DNA of 64,000 nt from Euglena gracilis (taxonomy: Eukaryota > Euglenida > Euglenophyceae > Euglenales). How positions within the stretch are numbered: position 1 is the first letter of the stretch; every line of letters begins with the position of its first letter. The notes under the pieces were generated by a model, which was not told the origin of the DNA, made no database searches, and saw only the letters and a list, made by a program, of their open reading frames with translations. Location: positions 66,050,891-66,114,890 of the forward strand of contig CP154954.1 of assembly GCA_039621445.1 (NCBI GenBank). Reading direction: 5' to 3'. Positions 12,403 through 24,737 of this stretch are shown here, in pieces. Position numbers and translations under genes: made by a program.

Positions 12403-15400
12403 CTGAAGCGCACGCATGCCGCTTGCTGCGGATGGCCGGGAGGGGGTTCGTTGGGCCAGGAATGGAGGCTGTCTGAGCCGGCTGGAAATGGCAGGGTTCT
12501 GTCATCTGGCATTTCCGCCTAAAGGAAAGCTTTTTCGCGCAGGCTCATTTTCCCCCCAAGGGTCCTACGGGTAGATGGTTGCATTTTCCGAAGCTTTTGA
12601 TTGCAAAGTTTTTTGGGTGTTAGTTTTTAACCAGACAATGCGCATATTTGCCCCCACTTCTGTTTTCTACTCTTTGACGACCATTCTCCATCGTAGAAGT
12701 GCAGCCCTCGCGAAATCATGGTTTTTTTGCTTTAACTCGGACCTCCCCCCCAGCGAGGGGGGTTGTGTGGGTGTTGAATCCCCTCTCCGGGAGGGGGGAG
12801 GCGGGTATGGGTGTCGGCCGTTGGGGTTTTATGAAAATTACCACTGTTTCCCAAAAAAAAGTCCCTCCACAAAAAAGTATTATATTTTTTAATATAATTA
12901 TTATATTTTTTTTAAATATTACATATGTAACATTTCAAAAAAAAAATCTGTCAAAAAAGCAATTGCAAAAAAAATCGTAAAAAATTGTCCAATGCAAAAT
13001 AACACCTGTGCACATCACTTTAACAGAGGTTTTTTAGGACTCAGGGAGATGGCACCCAACCACCCCTGGGATGGAGTGGGGTGGGGGCTCGGCGGGGACG
13101 CACTTGTGGGGGTCAATTTGGGTCCCCACAACTTTCGAAAAATGGGGGACCCACTCGGCCCAACCATCACCTCAGGACCTCAGGGAATTGGAGTCCGGAG
13201 TCCACCCACCCACCACTCCCCCCCTGCTTTTCATCTGCTTTTCGAAAATGCGAAATACCGCGTTGAGCTTCTGGTGGAGTGCACCCTGACCAAACTGCAT
13301 ATGACTGAACATTTCAATGATGTTGATGCGATGTATCGCAAAAGCAAAAAAGAGGGGCAAAGTTTGTTTCAAAGCTCCTCTGGCAAGGGGATGGACAGTG
13401 GCTGGTGGTTCCGACCTCTGGCGGGTCCTTTCGCCGCACACCATGCCAGAGGAACAACAGAAAAGCACGGCCGCAAAGAGCACAATTTCTGCATCATCGC
13501 TGCAGGAGAAAGCGTGGAATTTGAAGCTGGAGATGAAACCATACCATATGGTGACCATTGCTGACCGACCCCCTGTTGGAGGGTTACTTTTCACTTTCAA
13601 GAACAAGTCATCTCTTTCAAAACCAGTCAGCCACTTCCTAACCGTTCAATTAGTGGTGCCAGGTGTGTCAAGCTTTTGTGCATGTGTTTTAATGCAGACT
13701 TGGGCCTTCAGAAAGCAAATACGGAGCTTGACTTTCATCAAAACTAATTTTTCTGAAAGAAGAGGCCTTGCAACGTTTCAAAGAGGGCTCAAAATGATAA
13801 AAATTTGAAGCAACATATCTGATGCAATGTGTTCTGAGCACGCAAAATTGTTTCATATGCTTCGGACCCACCCCACAAAGGGGGTACCTCATCACAATGG
13901 TATTGCATAATCATGACCCATATGCAGGGGGGGGGGGTTGAGATCAAAGGCCTTTTGAAGATTTGCAGAAAATAAATGAAAATTGAAATTGGGAATGTGT
14001 GCATTTTGTATATTTGCAAGGGACTTGGAAAAAATCACCTACTCAAGAGCTTTTGTTTACATTGGCAACACTGGCGGATGTTTTGAGCTTCACATTTTTT
14101 CCAAAAAAAAAGTGCAAAAGATGAATTTTTGTAATTCTGGGAACCTGCTGATTGCAAAAATGTGGAATTTGTTGGCCCAAAAAAAAACTGACAAAGTTTT
14201 GGTTTCAGGGAAAAATCTTGTCCAAATGGAAACATTTTTCTAAGCCAAAATTCCCAGCAGAGCACAAAGGGAAAAAAACACAAAAACTGCCAAAGTTGGT
14301 GAATTGTGACAAATATTTGCCAAAATTGGGAGAAAATGGATAATTGATGCAAAAAAGCAGTTGTGTCCCCCCATCCTGCCTTGTGAACCATTTCTGGAAT
14401 GGTCGGGACTTGTTGCAATTTTCAAACTTCATGCGGAAAAATGCGAGAAATGAAAAAGAATGTTGACAAAACGGCAGAAAAATTATGGAAATTGCGGAAA
14501 AACTGCAGAAAATCGCGGAAATTGCGGGAAATTGTGAAAGCTGCGAGAAAATGTGCTGCGAATGTGAATTACCTTTCGACTCTATGAGACTATAGGATCC
14601 AAAACATTTTTGGGCAAATTTAGATTTCCAGTCTGAGAAAAACAACAAAAGAATCTTAAAAAATAACTGTTTTTGTTTTGAAAATTCCAACCAGAATAAA
14701 CAATGTATGATGGTGTGCAAGCGATTATTTTTTGACATCAACGTCCCAAAAATCAGGTCATATTTTGTGGAGAAGAATGAGCGAGTTTCAATGCACAATT
14801 CAATTCCAGCCTAAACTGCTTCAGGGCGTATTGCTTCTTGCATTGCTTTTGCTTGGGTATGCTCTTCTTTTCCTGATTGGACAAAACGCCAAGAAAACAC
14901 CAGGAATGGAATGTCCACTCCCTGAAGTAACTTTGCAATGTTGCAGAGTAAATTGGTTGTAAATTACCAATAGCCCAGAACTATTGAATACACCCTGTGC
15001 TCCAAACTTAATGTTTAAATGCTTCTATTCACAGACAACAAGCTTTTCAAGAAACAAACATCACCTGTCAGGTGGTTGCGAGCAAAGCATTGGAATGGGT
15101 CATTTTTTTTCGGCATCCCCAACGGTATTTGCGTGGACAGAGTTTAGCTAACCCAAAGCCAATTGGGGTATCATTGGGGGGTTCGATGTTAAGGCAGGTT
15201 GGAGGCCGGACCTCCCTCCAGTCAAGTGGGGGGACATACCGCAGGCCACACTGCACAGAAACCGTACATGACACAAGTGCAGGGGGGGGGGCGTACCGCC
15301 AGACCGTAAAAGGTCCCCGCCAAGGATTCACTGGTCAGCGGGCGAGGAGGAAGAGGAGGGGGAGGAACAGGGTCAGGGCAGATCAGCCCCAAATGAACCC

Positions 15401-16286
15401 GAGGGAAAAAGAACTTTTTCGGCACAGCTCAGCCCCATGTTGGTGGTCGTGGGCAGGGGTAAAAAATTGATGCAAAAGGTTCGTTTTGGGGAGTGGGAGT
15501 ATTCAGCCTGGTGTGAAAGTGCACATTGGTGGGTCTCAGGGGTGAGGATGTCCCCATCCATCGGAGCTTGGGATTTCCCATTCCTATTGAGCATTTGGGG
15601 GTTGCAAGTAATAAAGGGGTAAACACTGAAATTTGAAATTTGATTTCACTCAACCTGCAAACTCACTTCAGGAATGAGCTGTGTAGCATTGCCCTCTTCG
15701 GGAGAATTAATGGGATTCATGGCAAAAAAAACTGGTGGACACCATTCTGAAGCACTTCTGTCACCTCACAAAAACCCATGAGCTGGACATGCGGGCGGGC
15801 ACCAAAGATCGACCCACCCCGCCCCGCCCCGATCTGGAAGAGGCTTAGAGACAGACACAAAAGGTACAGGGATGAAGGGGATGGTTGGCACCAAGGTGCA
15901 ACAGGTGCATTTGGATGTGTCTTGCAAGCCTTTCAAGCAGGGCAACCGCTAATGAACCCCAAACAAATTCCATACAGCTTCCGTCCCCAAACACAGCGAA
16001 ATGCTTTTCATATTTGTAGCAAAGCTGAGCCACACGGAAAAGGAAATACATAAAGATCCTGAGGAAAAAAGGTTCAAGTATGAAAGGAGGTGAAGGTGTG
16101 CAGGAACGGCATAAACGTTCTCAATAAGAGCCACTTTTCCACCTGAACAAGCGTCAAACACAAAAGGCCGGGGATTCCGAAAAAGTGTTACACTTGACGA
16201 AAAGCACCGGGGCGCCGTCGCACTCACTGCCTCGGATCGGTCGTCCCTGCAACGCACCTCAGCCCTCCGCAGCTTTGACTGCTCAC
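12403..16286. other. Intergenic or intronic DNA without firm genes
   Basis: Mostly A-rich with no repeat family that I recognise. A stretch at 13190-13560 is open on both strands; the plus strand gives KYRVELLVECTLTKLHMTEH, which looks protein-like but has no GC3 bias and no clear splice edges. Around 15200-15360 there are short minus-strand pieces (ESLAGTFYGLAVR) that might be micro-exons. 14400-14560 has a GCGGAAAAATTGCGG-type degenerate repeat, with a related one at 20440-20515. Confidence 0.35.
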
Positions 16287-16436
16287 CGGAGGGAGGGCTC
16301 CTGGGCAGGAGTCCTGGGCAAGGATGCTGCAGACAGAGGTCTCGGCCGCAGGCAAATTCCTCCCCTCAGGAGGACGTGATGGGAAACGGCCCTTCGTGCC
16401 TGCTGATGCTCTTCCCTCCCCAATGAGTCGGCGCAT
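16287..16436 (-). CDS. Possible exon, unknown protein
   Basis: Ends at a good donor, CTCCG|GTGAGC, and starts after CCTCTGGAG. The frame ending in phase with the donor reads SLGREEHQQARRAVSHHVL and GGICLRPRPLSAASLPR. A second frame (RLIGEGRASAGTKGRFPSRP) is also open. No domain was recognised. Confidence 0.35.
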
Positions 16437-16825
16437 CTCCAGAGGTCGCAGATTTGGACTGCTGGAAAATGCGCACTTATATTGGCACATTTTTGCTGGA
16501 AAAGTTTCAGAGTTGCCAAATTGGCACCAGTGAGGAGCAAGGAGGAAAAAATAAGAATAATGATGCCGGGTTGGACCCAGCTGGACCTGAAAACAGGCAA
16601 CAACAAGCTGCAATGCAGCTGGGTCGGAATTTCCATCAAAATTCGAGATGCCCCCCCCCAACCCTCAAAACACACCATTTTTTGGTCATTTCGGACCCAT
16701 TTCAAAAAAAAATTTAACTTTCTTAGATGCACAACTCGCACTTGAAGAATTTTTCTTTGTGGATGCGTGCAAATGCGCAAATTGACCATCCTTACGAAAG
16801 TTCTGAACATCATCGACACCCGCAC

Positions 16826-17134
16826 AGGCTGTTTTTTTTACCAACCCCGGGGGGGAGGGGGGGTCCGGAGTGCCTGTGAGTGCCTGCCCAGGCAGGCACT
16901 ACTCCCCCCCCCGGGGGGTCGGATTTCGGCCTGTGCCCTGGCACATTCCTTTGAAAATAGGCCATTTTTGGCTCCCCGGCGCCTTTGGCGCCGGGGTTGT
17001 GCTAGGGCACTTTTGGCCGTGTGCCCTACCCCCCCCCCCGGGGGGTCGGATTTGGAGGGCCTTGGGGTGCCTGCCCAGGCAGGCACCCCCCCCCCCCGGG
17101 GTGGGGTCGGCACCCGACTAAAATACAGCCTGCA
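16826..17134. mobile_element. Foldback element, family B, copy 1
   Basis: Left end CAGGCTGTTTTTTTTACCAA, right end ACCCGACTAAAATACAGCCTG. Inside are GTGCCTGCCCAGGCAGGCAC (a perfect palindrome), a G/C block, GGCCATTTTTGGCTCC, and the hairpin GGCGCCTTTGGCGCC. Copies at 18162-18735 and 20837-22276 share this order. Confidence 0.75.
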
Positions 17135-17184
17135 CCCGCACCTGGTAAAACAAAAATATGTTGGTTGCACACCTCGTGATACAC

Positions 17185-17262
17185 GTTGTTTATTTGTGAC
17201 TATTCATGATTATTCGTGATTATTTGTGGTTGTTCGTGATTATTTGTGCTTCAAAAAAGCGT
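17185..17262. repeat. Degenerate ATTCGTGATT tandem repeat, part 1
   Basis: Words such as ATTCGTGATTATTTGTGGTT repeat about every 10 bases. A second block of the same repeat is at 18000-18140, so the two blocks bracket 740 bases. Confidence 0.7.
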
Positions 17263-17999
17263 CTGGTTTTTTCGACAATGAGATATTGTGTAGTACTTTG
17301 TGCAGGATTTTGTGAAGATTTTCCAGATTTTGCAGAATTCGGCAAAAAAATATCAATTTGGGAATGATGGCAATCGATGGTCCAGGTACCTTCGTCAAAC
17401 TCAATTTTTTGGCATTGTTCGCCATTTGGGTCTCTTTTGGCTTTATTGCTTACAACTTTGGGCAGCTTCCGTCCATTTTTGTCCATTTTGGCCAATTGTC
17501 TACAATGATCTACCATTTCTGGACCATTATTGGCCATTTCAGCTGTTTTTGGGGTCAATTTTGGAAAACAGATGCATTTTCCATTGTGCTTCTGCAATCC
17601 TCCTAGGTCCCCCATAAATGCAATGTCCTCGCGGCCCACCCTGTTGCAGACTCTTCATCGTAGTTCGTTCACTCATCGTGACCCATTGCCAACACTTTAT
17701 CATCCTCCTCTGGGACAATGCAATATTGTGCAGACCAGGTTGTCCAACACCAGCCACCTGTTCTCCGATTCTACAGACTTTTTCATTAGGAATACAACGG
17801 GGAAGAGATGGGACGGTGACTCTGACAATGATGATGAACAGCGTACAGGCAGAGAGGAGAGAGGAGAGAGCAGGACAGAAAGCGGCGGGAGAGTTGTTAT
17901 CACCTCTTGTCCGTGTCTGTTTTCCCCTTTGAGGGAACTTAATCCTTGATAGCAAAACCATTCTCTTGCGAACACGTTCAAAAAATGAAAAAAATACCA
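17263..17999. other. Segment bracketed by ATTCGTGATT repeats
   Basis: AT-rich sequence with some open frames, for example a plus-strand acidic stretch near 17800 (KRWDGDSDNDDEQRTGREE). There is no GC3 bias and no splice edge I trust. It may be an insertion that split one tandem array into two. Confidence 0.3.
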
Positions 18000-18140
18000 T
18001 TCATCATCATTTGTGGTTGTTTGTGGTGATTCGTGATTCTTTGTGAGTATTCGTGATTATTAGTGGTTTTGAAAAATCCCCAAATTCGTGTTGGTTCGTG
18101 ATTATTCGAGACATTTTGTGATTCTTTGTGATCCCTTGTG
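18000..18140. repeat. Degenerate ATTCGTGATT tandem repeat, part 2
   Basis: Units such as GATTCGTGATTCTTTGTGAG repeat with a period of about 10, ending just before a family B element. Confidence 0.7.
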
Positions 18141-18161
18141 GCACGAATTTGCGGGAATTAG

Positions 18162-18735
18162 GCTGTTTTTTACCAACCCCGGGGGGGTTCCGAGTGCCTT
18201 GGGGTGCCTGCCCAGGCAGGCACTACCCCCCCCCTCGGGGGGTCGGATTTCGGCCTGTGCCCAGGCACATTCCTTTGAAAATAGGCCATTTTTGGCTCCG
18301 TCCGCAGGCTTCTTTTTAAGACCCCCAGGGGGGGGAGGGGGGGTCCCCCCCACCCACCCAGGGTGGCGCGGGACCCCCCCCCCCGGGGGGACCCTCCCCC
18401 CAAAATCGGGCCCGTTAAAGGCGATTTCCAAAAAATTTCGGCGCTTCGCGCCGAAAAGGTATACCCAGCGCCTCCGGCGCAGGACCCCCCCCCCAGGGGG
18501 GGGGGCCGGCCCGGACCCCCCCCCCCACCCCCCTCCCCCTGGGGGGGGGGGGGCTGCTGCCTTAAAAAGAAGCCTGTCCGTCCGTCAGTCAGGGTCTGTG
18601 CTAGGACACTTTTGGCCGTGTGCCCTACCCCACCCCTGGGGGGTGGGTCGGATCGGGAGTGCCTTGGAGTGCCTGCCCAGGCAGGCACCCCCCCGGGGTG
18701 GGGTCGGCACCCGACTTAAAAAAAAACAGCCTGGC
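18162..18735. mobile_element. Family B element interrupted by family A
   Basis: The outer ends are AGGCTGTTTTTTACCAACCC and CGACTTAAAAAAAAACAGCCTG. The family B body stops at 18300 inside GGCTCCGTCCG and resumes at 18576 with TCCGTCAGTCAGGGTCTGTG. This places the family A copy cleanly within it. The internal palindromes GTGCCTGCCCAGGCAGGCAC are present in both halves. Confidence 0.8.
18301..18575. mobile_element. Foldback element, family A, copy 2 (nested)
   Basis: Ends are CAGGCTTCTTTTTAAGACCC and CCTTAAAAAGAAGCCTG. It carries the hairpin GGCGCTTCGCGCCGAAAAGG followed by TATACCC, as in the other family A copies. It sits inside a family B element, so it is the younger insertion. Confidence 0.8.
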
Positions 18736-19104
18736 GAGAATCCCTCCTTATCCTAACCCCCCTACCCCGGGCGCTTGGCCTTGGGGGGGGGGGGGCAAGT
18801 TTGCATGTTGAGAACTTTGGAGGTCCATGCACCATATAGGCCAAACAACCTGAAAGGGGGGAGCAAGATCGCAAGTTAAGGGCGAAGCCCAACTTTAGGG
18901 TGGCCAAGTTTGCATGAAGAAAGAGAGGGGCCAAGCCCCTTGGGGGGGAGGGAAGAGTTGTGTGATACAACCAGAGTGGCAGATACATGTTCCTGTCAAA
19001 CAGGAAGCACACTGGCTGCCTATGGGTATTGGTGTGCACATGCTTCCTGTGATTTGCAGGGTGTGCATCCAGTTTTGACACCGAGTGATTTACCACCAGG
19101 CTTG

Positions 19105-19381
19105 TGCTTATCGACCGGGGGGGGGGGTGCTTTTGGGTGCCTGCCCCCAGCAGGCACACCCTCCTGGGGGGGGGCGCCCGGGGGACCCAGAAAATTTTCA
19201 TTGAAAATGGCCATTTCCAGGCCCCCAGCGCCTTTGGCGCCAGGGTTGGAGGGGGGTGCCTGCTATGGGCAGGCACCTCCAAAAGCCCCACCCCCCTGGG
19301 GGGGTCGGATGGGGTGCTATAGGGTGCCTGCCCCTAGCACCCCCCCCCCCGTGGGGTAGGCACCCGACTCATCACAATCCT
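19105..19381. mobile_element. Foldback element, family D, copy 1
   Basis: Left AGGCTTGTGCTTATCGACC, right CCCGACTCATCACAATCCTG (a decayed mirror). Inside: GTGCCTGCCCCCAGCAGGCAC, AAAATTTTCATTGAAAATGG, the hairpin GCGCCTTTGGCGCC, and GGGTGCCTGCTATGGGCAGG. The copy at 36486-36785 has cleaner ends. Confidence 0.75.
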
Positions 19382-20836
19382 GTTTCCCACCATTTGGACG
19401 ATGTTCTGTTTTGTGCTAACCTAGGCAACAATCGTGGCACGAAAAAAAAAACTTTCTGGGCCATTGCCATTTTCGATGGACCGAAATGTGCGTAGATCGA
19501 TGAAACGTTCATGTGACACAAATTTATGAAGTGAGGGTCGATTTGTGCATTTGCACAAACGGACCACGTGTGCATTTATTTATGCATTTGCGTGGGTTGT
19601 TGGTGTGTGCAAATGCGCACACCGACCACTTGCACGGGTGCACAAACGGCCGAAGCGCGCAAATGATGCACACAAATGCAAATATCATACGCGCCCAACC
19701 TGCAACCCCCGACCAGGGGTGGTTGTACAACTGGGTGCCAAAAACAACCCAATTTTCAAAGCCACCTACAATCATACGCACCCCCTTACCTGCAACCCCC
19801 GACCTGGGGTGGTCGTTGTTTAGGGGTGGTCGGCGGGCAAAGGGGGGGACAAACACACATGTGGTCGCAGTGTGCATTTGTGCAAACCAACCACGCCTGA
19901 TTCAGTTGAAGTTTGGGAACTATACCCCACCTTCTTTTATTTACCACATGAAACGTAGAACCTGTCTTTTTGGTCTAGCTGGTCAAATTGGTGAAATTTT
20001 TTGAATGGAAGCGGTTTGCAAGGTGCGACACAGAACGTTGGCTTGTAAATATACCTTTGTTTTTACCTCTGCTTGTGGAAGACTCTTCGTCCTAAACAGT
20101 TCATGTGCGCACTTGCTCATACCGACCATTGTGGATGAAGAAGTGTTGCAACTATTGCATATGGTGAAGATGTTCTGGTTGTAGGTAAAGCATAGTGTGA
20201 CCAGGCTTTTTACATAAGGGTTTGCAGAGCCCCCCAGGGGGGGGGGGGCTCGACTCCAGCTTGTACAAATTTGGCAAGTGGAAATCCTAGTGCAGAGGTC
20301 CGCTCGCAGGCGGAATTCTGGCAACAACAAAAGACCAAAAAAAAGCACCTGGGTGCCCTCGTGACTCGATCGAGAAATGGCCGTAATTCATGTGACCTTC
20401 CATTTCAGGTTCCAACTGCGGGAAGCGGGGAAAAAAAAATGCGGAAAACTTGCGGAAAAATTGCGAAAACTACAGGAAAAGAAATGTGGAAATTGCGGGA
20501 AAAATTGCAGTTATCAATTCCCCCCCCCCCCCGACGGTGAAGCCTCTGGCTCCTGCAAGGTGCCCACTCAGCCACCTGCCCCCCCCCCCCCGTGGGGAGG
20601 AGGTTTGGGGGGGCCACCCACCCTGTGCCCTCCTCCTCCTGGGGATCCAACCTTCAAAAATCCCTGGCCAGGTTTCCTCTGCCTTCTGAAATCCTCGCAC
20701 ACCTCCAAACCATCAACGGTTGGCTCCAAATTAAACGTGGGAGGAAGCCGCCTGGGCTGGGCGGCAGCAGCTGGGCTCATGAGAGACGAACACGAAGCGG
20801 AGAGGTGGCCTTGCCAAAGCCCTGCACTGTGGGGAA
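19382..20836. other. Non-coding with small duplications
   Basis: Around 19545-19690, TTTGTGCA/TGCAAATG words occur in both orientations, a loose palindromic cluster. A 28-base phrase, CTGCAACCCCCGACCAGGGG plus TGGT, is repeated at 19690 and 19791. No exon was recognised. Confidence 0.4.
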
Positions 20837-22276
20837 TCAGGCTGTTTTTTACCAACCCCGGGGGGGTGGGGTCCGGAGTGCCTTGGGGTGCCTGCCCAGG
20901 CAGGCACTACCCCCCCCCCCCCGGGGGGTCGGATTTCGGCCTGTGCCCAGGCACATTCCTTTGAAAATAGGCCATTTTTGGCTCCGTCCGTCAGTCAGGG
21001 TCTGACTGACGGACGGACAGTCAGACCCGTGTCTGACTGTCCGACTGACAGTCAGACTGTCAGTCTGACTGTGCCAGGGCACTTTTGGCCGTGTGCCCTA
21101 CCCCACCCCTGGGGGGCGGGTCGGATCGGGAGTGCCTTGGAGTGCCTGCCCAGGCAGGGCGCAAGGCTGGGGGGGGGGGGGGTAGTGGGTAGTCGGCCGA
21201 CTAGTCGGCCGACTACCCAATTGGTCCGCCGACTAGGCCTGGTCGGTAGCTAGTCGGCGAGACAGGGGGGGGGGGGGGAGTGGGTAGTCGGCCGACTAGT
21301 CGGCCGACTACCCACTCTAATGTGCTAACGGGTCCAAACCACCGACTTTTAAGCCCCCCCCATGAAGAAAATCCAATGCAAACTAGTCGGTGGCTAGTCG
21401 GCGGTCATAAAAATGGTCTGTGGCGGGCCCAAATCACCCGGAAATGGTCCGGATGGGTCCAAATAAGTGTCTTACGCCTAAATAAACACCCCCAGATGGA
21501 AATCTTTGGTCGGTGGGGGGTCGGTGGGCCCTTCATGGGGGTCCGGAGGGGTAAAAAACCAATGATGAAACAGGGAATACATGAAAATCCTTTAGAAATG
21601 CAAGCATTCTGCATCACGAGAGGCAGAAAACTCCCCCCTCCACCCCTATCCGAGCCTCAAATAGCAAAATCCCTTCTGTGTAGGCAACATACTCAGGGGC
21701 TAAGTCGTTTTTGTGGCTCACTTTGGCATAGGCGGGGGGGGGGGGGCTCCGCCCCCCCCCCACACCCCCCCCCCCTCAAATAACAAAATCCCTTTGTTGG
21801 CAATGGACTTGGAGGGATAAGACCTTTTTTGTGCAAATTTTGACTTATATTGAAAATCCAATGGGGAGAGGTGTTCTTTTGTCAAAAGTGGCCCAAAATG
21901 GACATTTTCCTCCAATTTTTTTGCATATTCACCCCCAATTGGTGGGTTCTGGAGCCATTTGGGTGGGTTTTGACTGGTGTTGAGGTGAGTTAGACAAAAG
22001 TTGTTTCCCAGGGGGGGGGGGCTTAAAAATCAGCGGTTTTAACCCGTTATTACATTAGAGTGGGTAGTCGGCCGACTAGTCGGCCAACTACCCAATTGGT
22101 CCGCCGACTAGTCGAGCGAGCAATTAGGCGGCCGACTAGTCGGCCGACCAATTGGGTCGGCCGACTAGTCGGCCGACTACCCACTACCCCCCCCCAGTCT
22201 ACCGTTTGGCATTCTCAGGCAGGCACTCCCCCCCCCCCGGGGTGGGGGCGGGACCCAACTAAAAAAAAAAAACAGC
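20837..22276. mobile_element. Family B element carrying a nested foldback (family C)
   Basis: Outer ends CAGGCTGTTTTTTACCAACC and AAAAAAAAACAGCCTGGCG match family B. The left half runs to about 21155, with a GTCAGTCAGGGTCTGACTGACG palindrome cluster (20985-21075). It stops inside the second GCCCAGGCAGG palindrome, and the right half resumes at about 22213 with CAGGCAGGCACTCCCC. The 1 kb between them is family C. Confidence 0.75.
21175..22196. mobile_element. Foldback element family C with GTCGGCCGACTA palindromes
   Basis: Both ends carry GTGGGTAGTCGGCCGACTAG and its mirror next to G/C runs. Inside, the same palindrome block recurs at 21280-21316 and 22060-22100. It is flanked there by ACTCTAATGTGCTAACGGGT on the left and the near complement on the right, so the ends are double-layered. 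The 700-base core (21330-22040) has no GC3-biased frame. Confidence 0.75.
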
Positions 22277-24137
22277 CTGGCGGGTAAACTAGAAACCTTT
22301 AATTTTCTTATGTTGATTTTTTATATTTTTGATTAAAGCAAATGCTGGGGGCCAACCTTAGCGGACCAAGTTTGATACCCCCCCCCAAATAATAGCATGG
22401 GTTCGCTACAGCCTATATCCAGCCAGCCAAAAGCCTATGTCCATCCAAATAAAAGCGCACCCCCCGCCGCCATCCATTACTCCAAGGGGGCCAAGCGCCG
22501 GGGGGATATTTTGTTCCCCCCCCCCCTTCACAGGCCATTGCAAAAAAAATGGGGATTTGAGCCAAATTTGGCTTGAAAGCTGTGGGATCCGATTTCTGTC
22601 AATGACAGCTTGCAAAAAACTGAGACGACCTAAGAATCTTTATGCCAGAAATGCACAGATTAGCGAAAAATTAGTCGGGGGGGGATGCAAAAAAAACCCT
22701 CTCCGTGGCACGGGATTGCACATCCCCCCACTGATAACTGGGTGCAAGGGTTTGTGCCCTTTGAGATGGGCACAGAAGAGCCGACAGAAGGGAGTCCGTC
22801 GCAGCTTGATATGACAGATGTGCTGCCTGGCCATACTCTCACGCACACACAGTCGAGGAAGGGAGAAAACAAAACCTTGCTTGTGGTCCATCCAAATAGT
22901 GCAAAGTCTTGCTCTTAGAAATGTTTGAAAGCTTCTCAAAGTTCGTGGAATGGTTCGTCATTGGCCTTTCATTTTTAAATGAAAAGGCAAAATCCTTCAA
23001 AAATATCCCCTGCCCAGCATACAAAAGGCAGGGGAAAGCCATGAGGCATTTATAAACTACTGAGCCAGTTAGGATTCAGGCCGTTAAACCTAAATTTTGG
23101 CCTGAGATCAGGCCAAGTTAAGCCTAAATGTAAGCTAACTTCAGGCCGAACCTCCTGACTGGACGTAACCCTAACCCTGGACTTACTGAAGAATAATTGT
23201 ACCTTAATGAATTTCTAAAAACAACAGAAAACACAAAAAAAATGCTGATGAAACCCCCATCAGCATGCCTAAAGGAAATGGACCTCCCCCACAAAACACA
23301 CAGGGTCATCCTAGGCGGTGGAAACACAGGTGAATTTGGCTTCCGGCCACAATTTGTTTGGGGCAAGTGGGTCGAATCCCCCCTCCTATGTCACTTACTG
23401 GGACCTCCCAGAGGCCCAGTAGTTTAGGTACGCCAGCCATTGTCCCCTTTCAACAAAATCCCTGCCAGAACAAAAAGAAAAGAGGCGCATGGGGGAAATC
23501 CCAAGGAAAGATAAAAATTTGACAAGCAACGTTTTCCTTAGCATTTGCCCACATTTGAAAACAACATTTTCAAATATAACCTGCAAAAAAATGTGGAATC
23601 TACCAAGAAAAAGCCACACCAATCTTGCACGAAAGTTCATTTTCCTGAGCATTTGGAAACTGCTGCTGTTTTCCCTACAACCTTTCCCACAACCAGGTTG
23701 GTTGGTTGGTTTCCCACATTCCCACAACCTGGTTGGTCCCCAAAAAAACTCGATTAACTGGAGGAACTGGGGCAAAAAATAATCATTGCTGAAGAGCTTT
23801 TTGACTTTCAGAATTGATTTCACGTGAACATTGACATTTGCTTATAAGATGCGAGGAATTGTTTGTGTGTGTCTTTTTGCTCGTGAACACCATTGCAAAG
23901 AATCATTTTTTGCTGTGTAGGAATTCACGTTGCAATCATATCAAGCAGCAAGAATGCTTCTGGTCAGAACCTTGCACTGTCGATGACCTCCGCGGCAGGG
24001 CAGCCATGGCAGAGGGCTCAAACCCTTGGGTGGGCTGTGCACCTGCCCCCCCCCCCCCCAAGAACCTGTCATCCCACAGGTCTGCCAGCGCCGACCCGGA
24101 CAGCATCCCATAAAATTATCAAAAAATATATCTATAT
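22277..24137. other. Non-coding
   Basis: No exon recognised. Short telomere-like words (CCCTAACCCT) occur at 23168. Around 23085-23160 the phrase AGGCC(A/T)AANTTAAGCCTAAA repeats loosely. Confidence 0.4.
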
Positions 24138-24345
24138 TTGTATGTATACATACATACATACATACATACATACATACATACATACATACATACATACATA
24201 CATACATACATACATACATACATACATACATACATACATACATACATACATACATACATACATACATACATACATACATACATACATACATACATACATA
24301 CATACATACATACATACATACATACATACATTACATACATACCCC
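24136..24345. repeat. (CATA)n microsatellite
   Basis: About 190 bases of near-perfect ACAT/CATA tetranucleotide, flanked by TATATCTATATTTGTATG on the left. Confidence 0.97.
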
Positions 24346-24737
24346 ATACATACCCCATTTCGGAAGATTTTTGGGAACCCATTTTCCCTGAACAATGCCC
24401 GAATTCGGCCTTAATTCGGCCTAAACCCCCTGAATTCCTACAAACGGAAACCCAAAGGGAGTCCGGTCGGAACCCTAACCCTATCCCCATTCATAACCTC
24501 CACTTTGCGGGATGAACACTACACAGACCCCCGCTTGGAGGGGCATAAAATTCGTTGCTGCTATTCATGTATATGTATGTATATGTGTACATACTTTTCT
24601 GGGTGGGTGGGTGGGTGGGTGGGTGGGCATTTCTACTTTTTTTTCATCCATGAACATGTAGGGACATGCACGCGCATATTACGCACACATACATATAGAA
24701 GATTTCAAACACACAAACACACCAAGCCTGTCCTGAC

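Noticed and set aside
23893-24515. Frames over the CATA array
   Set aside because: Microsatellite translation, open in all registers.
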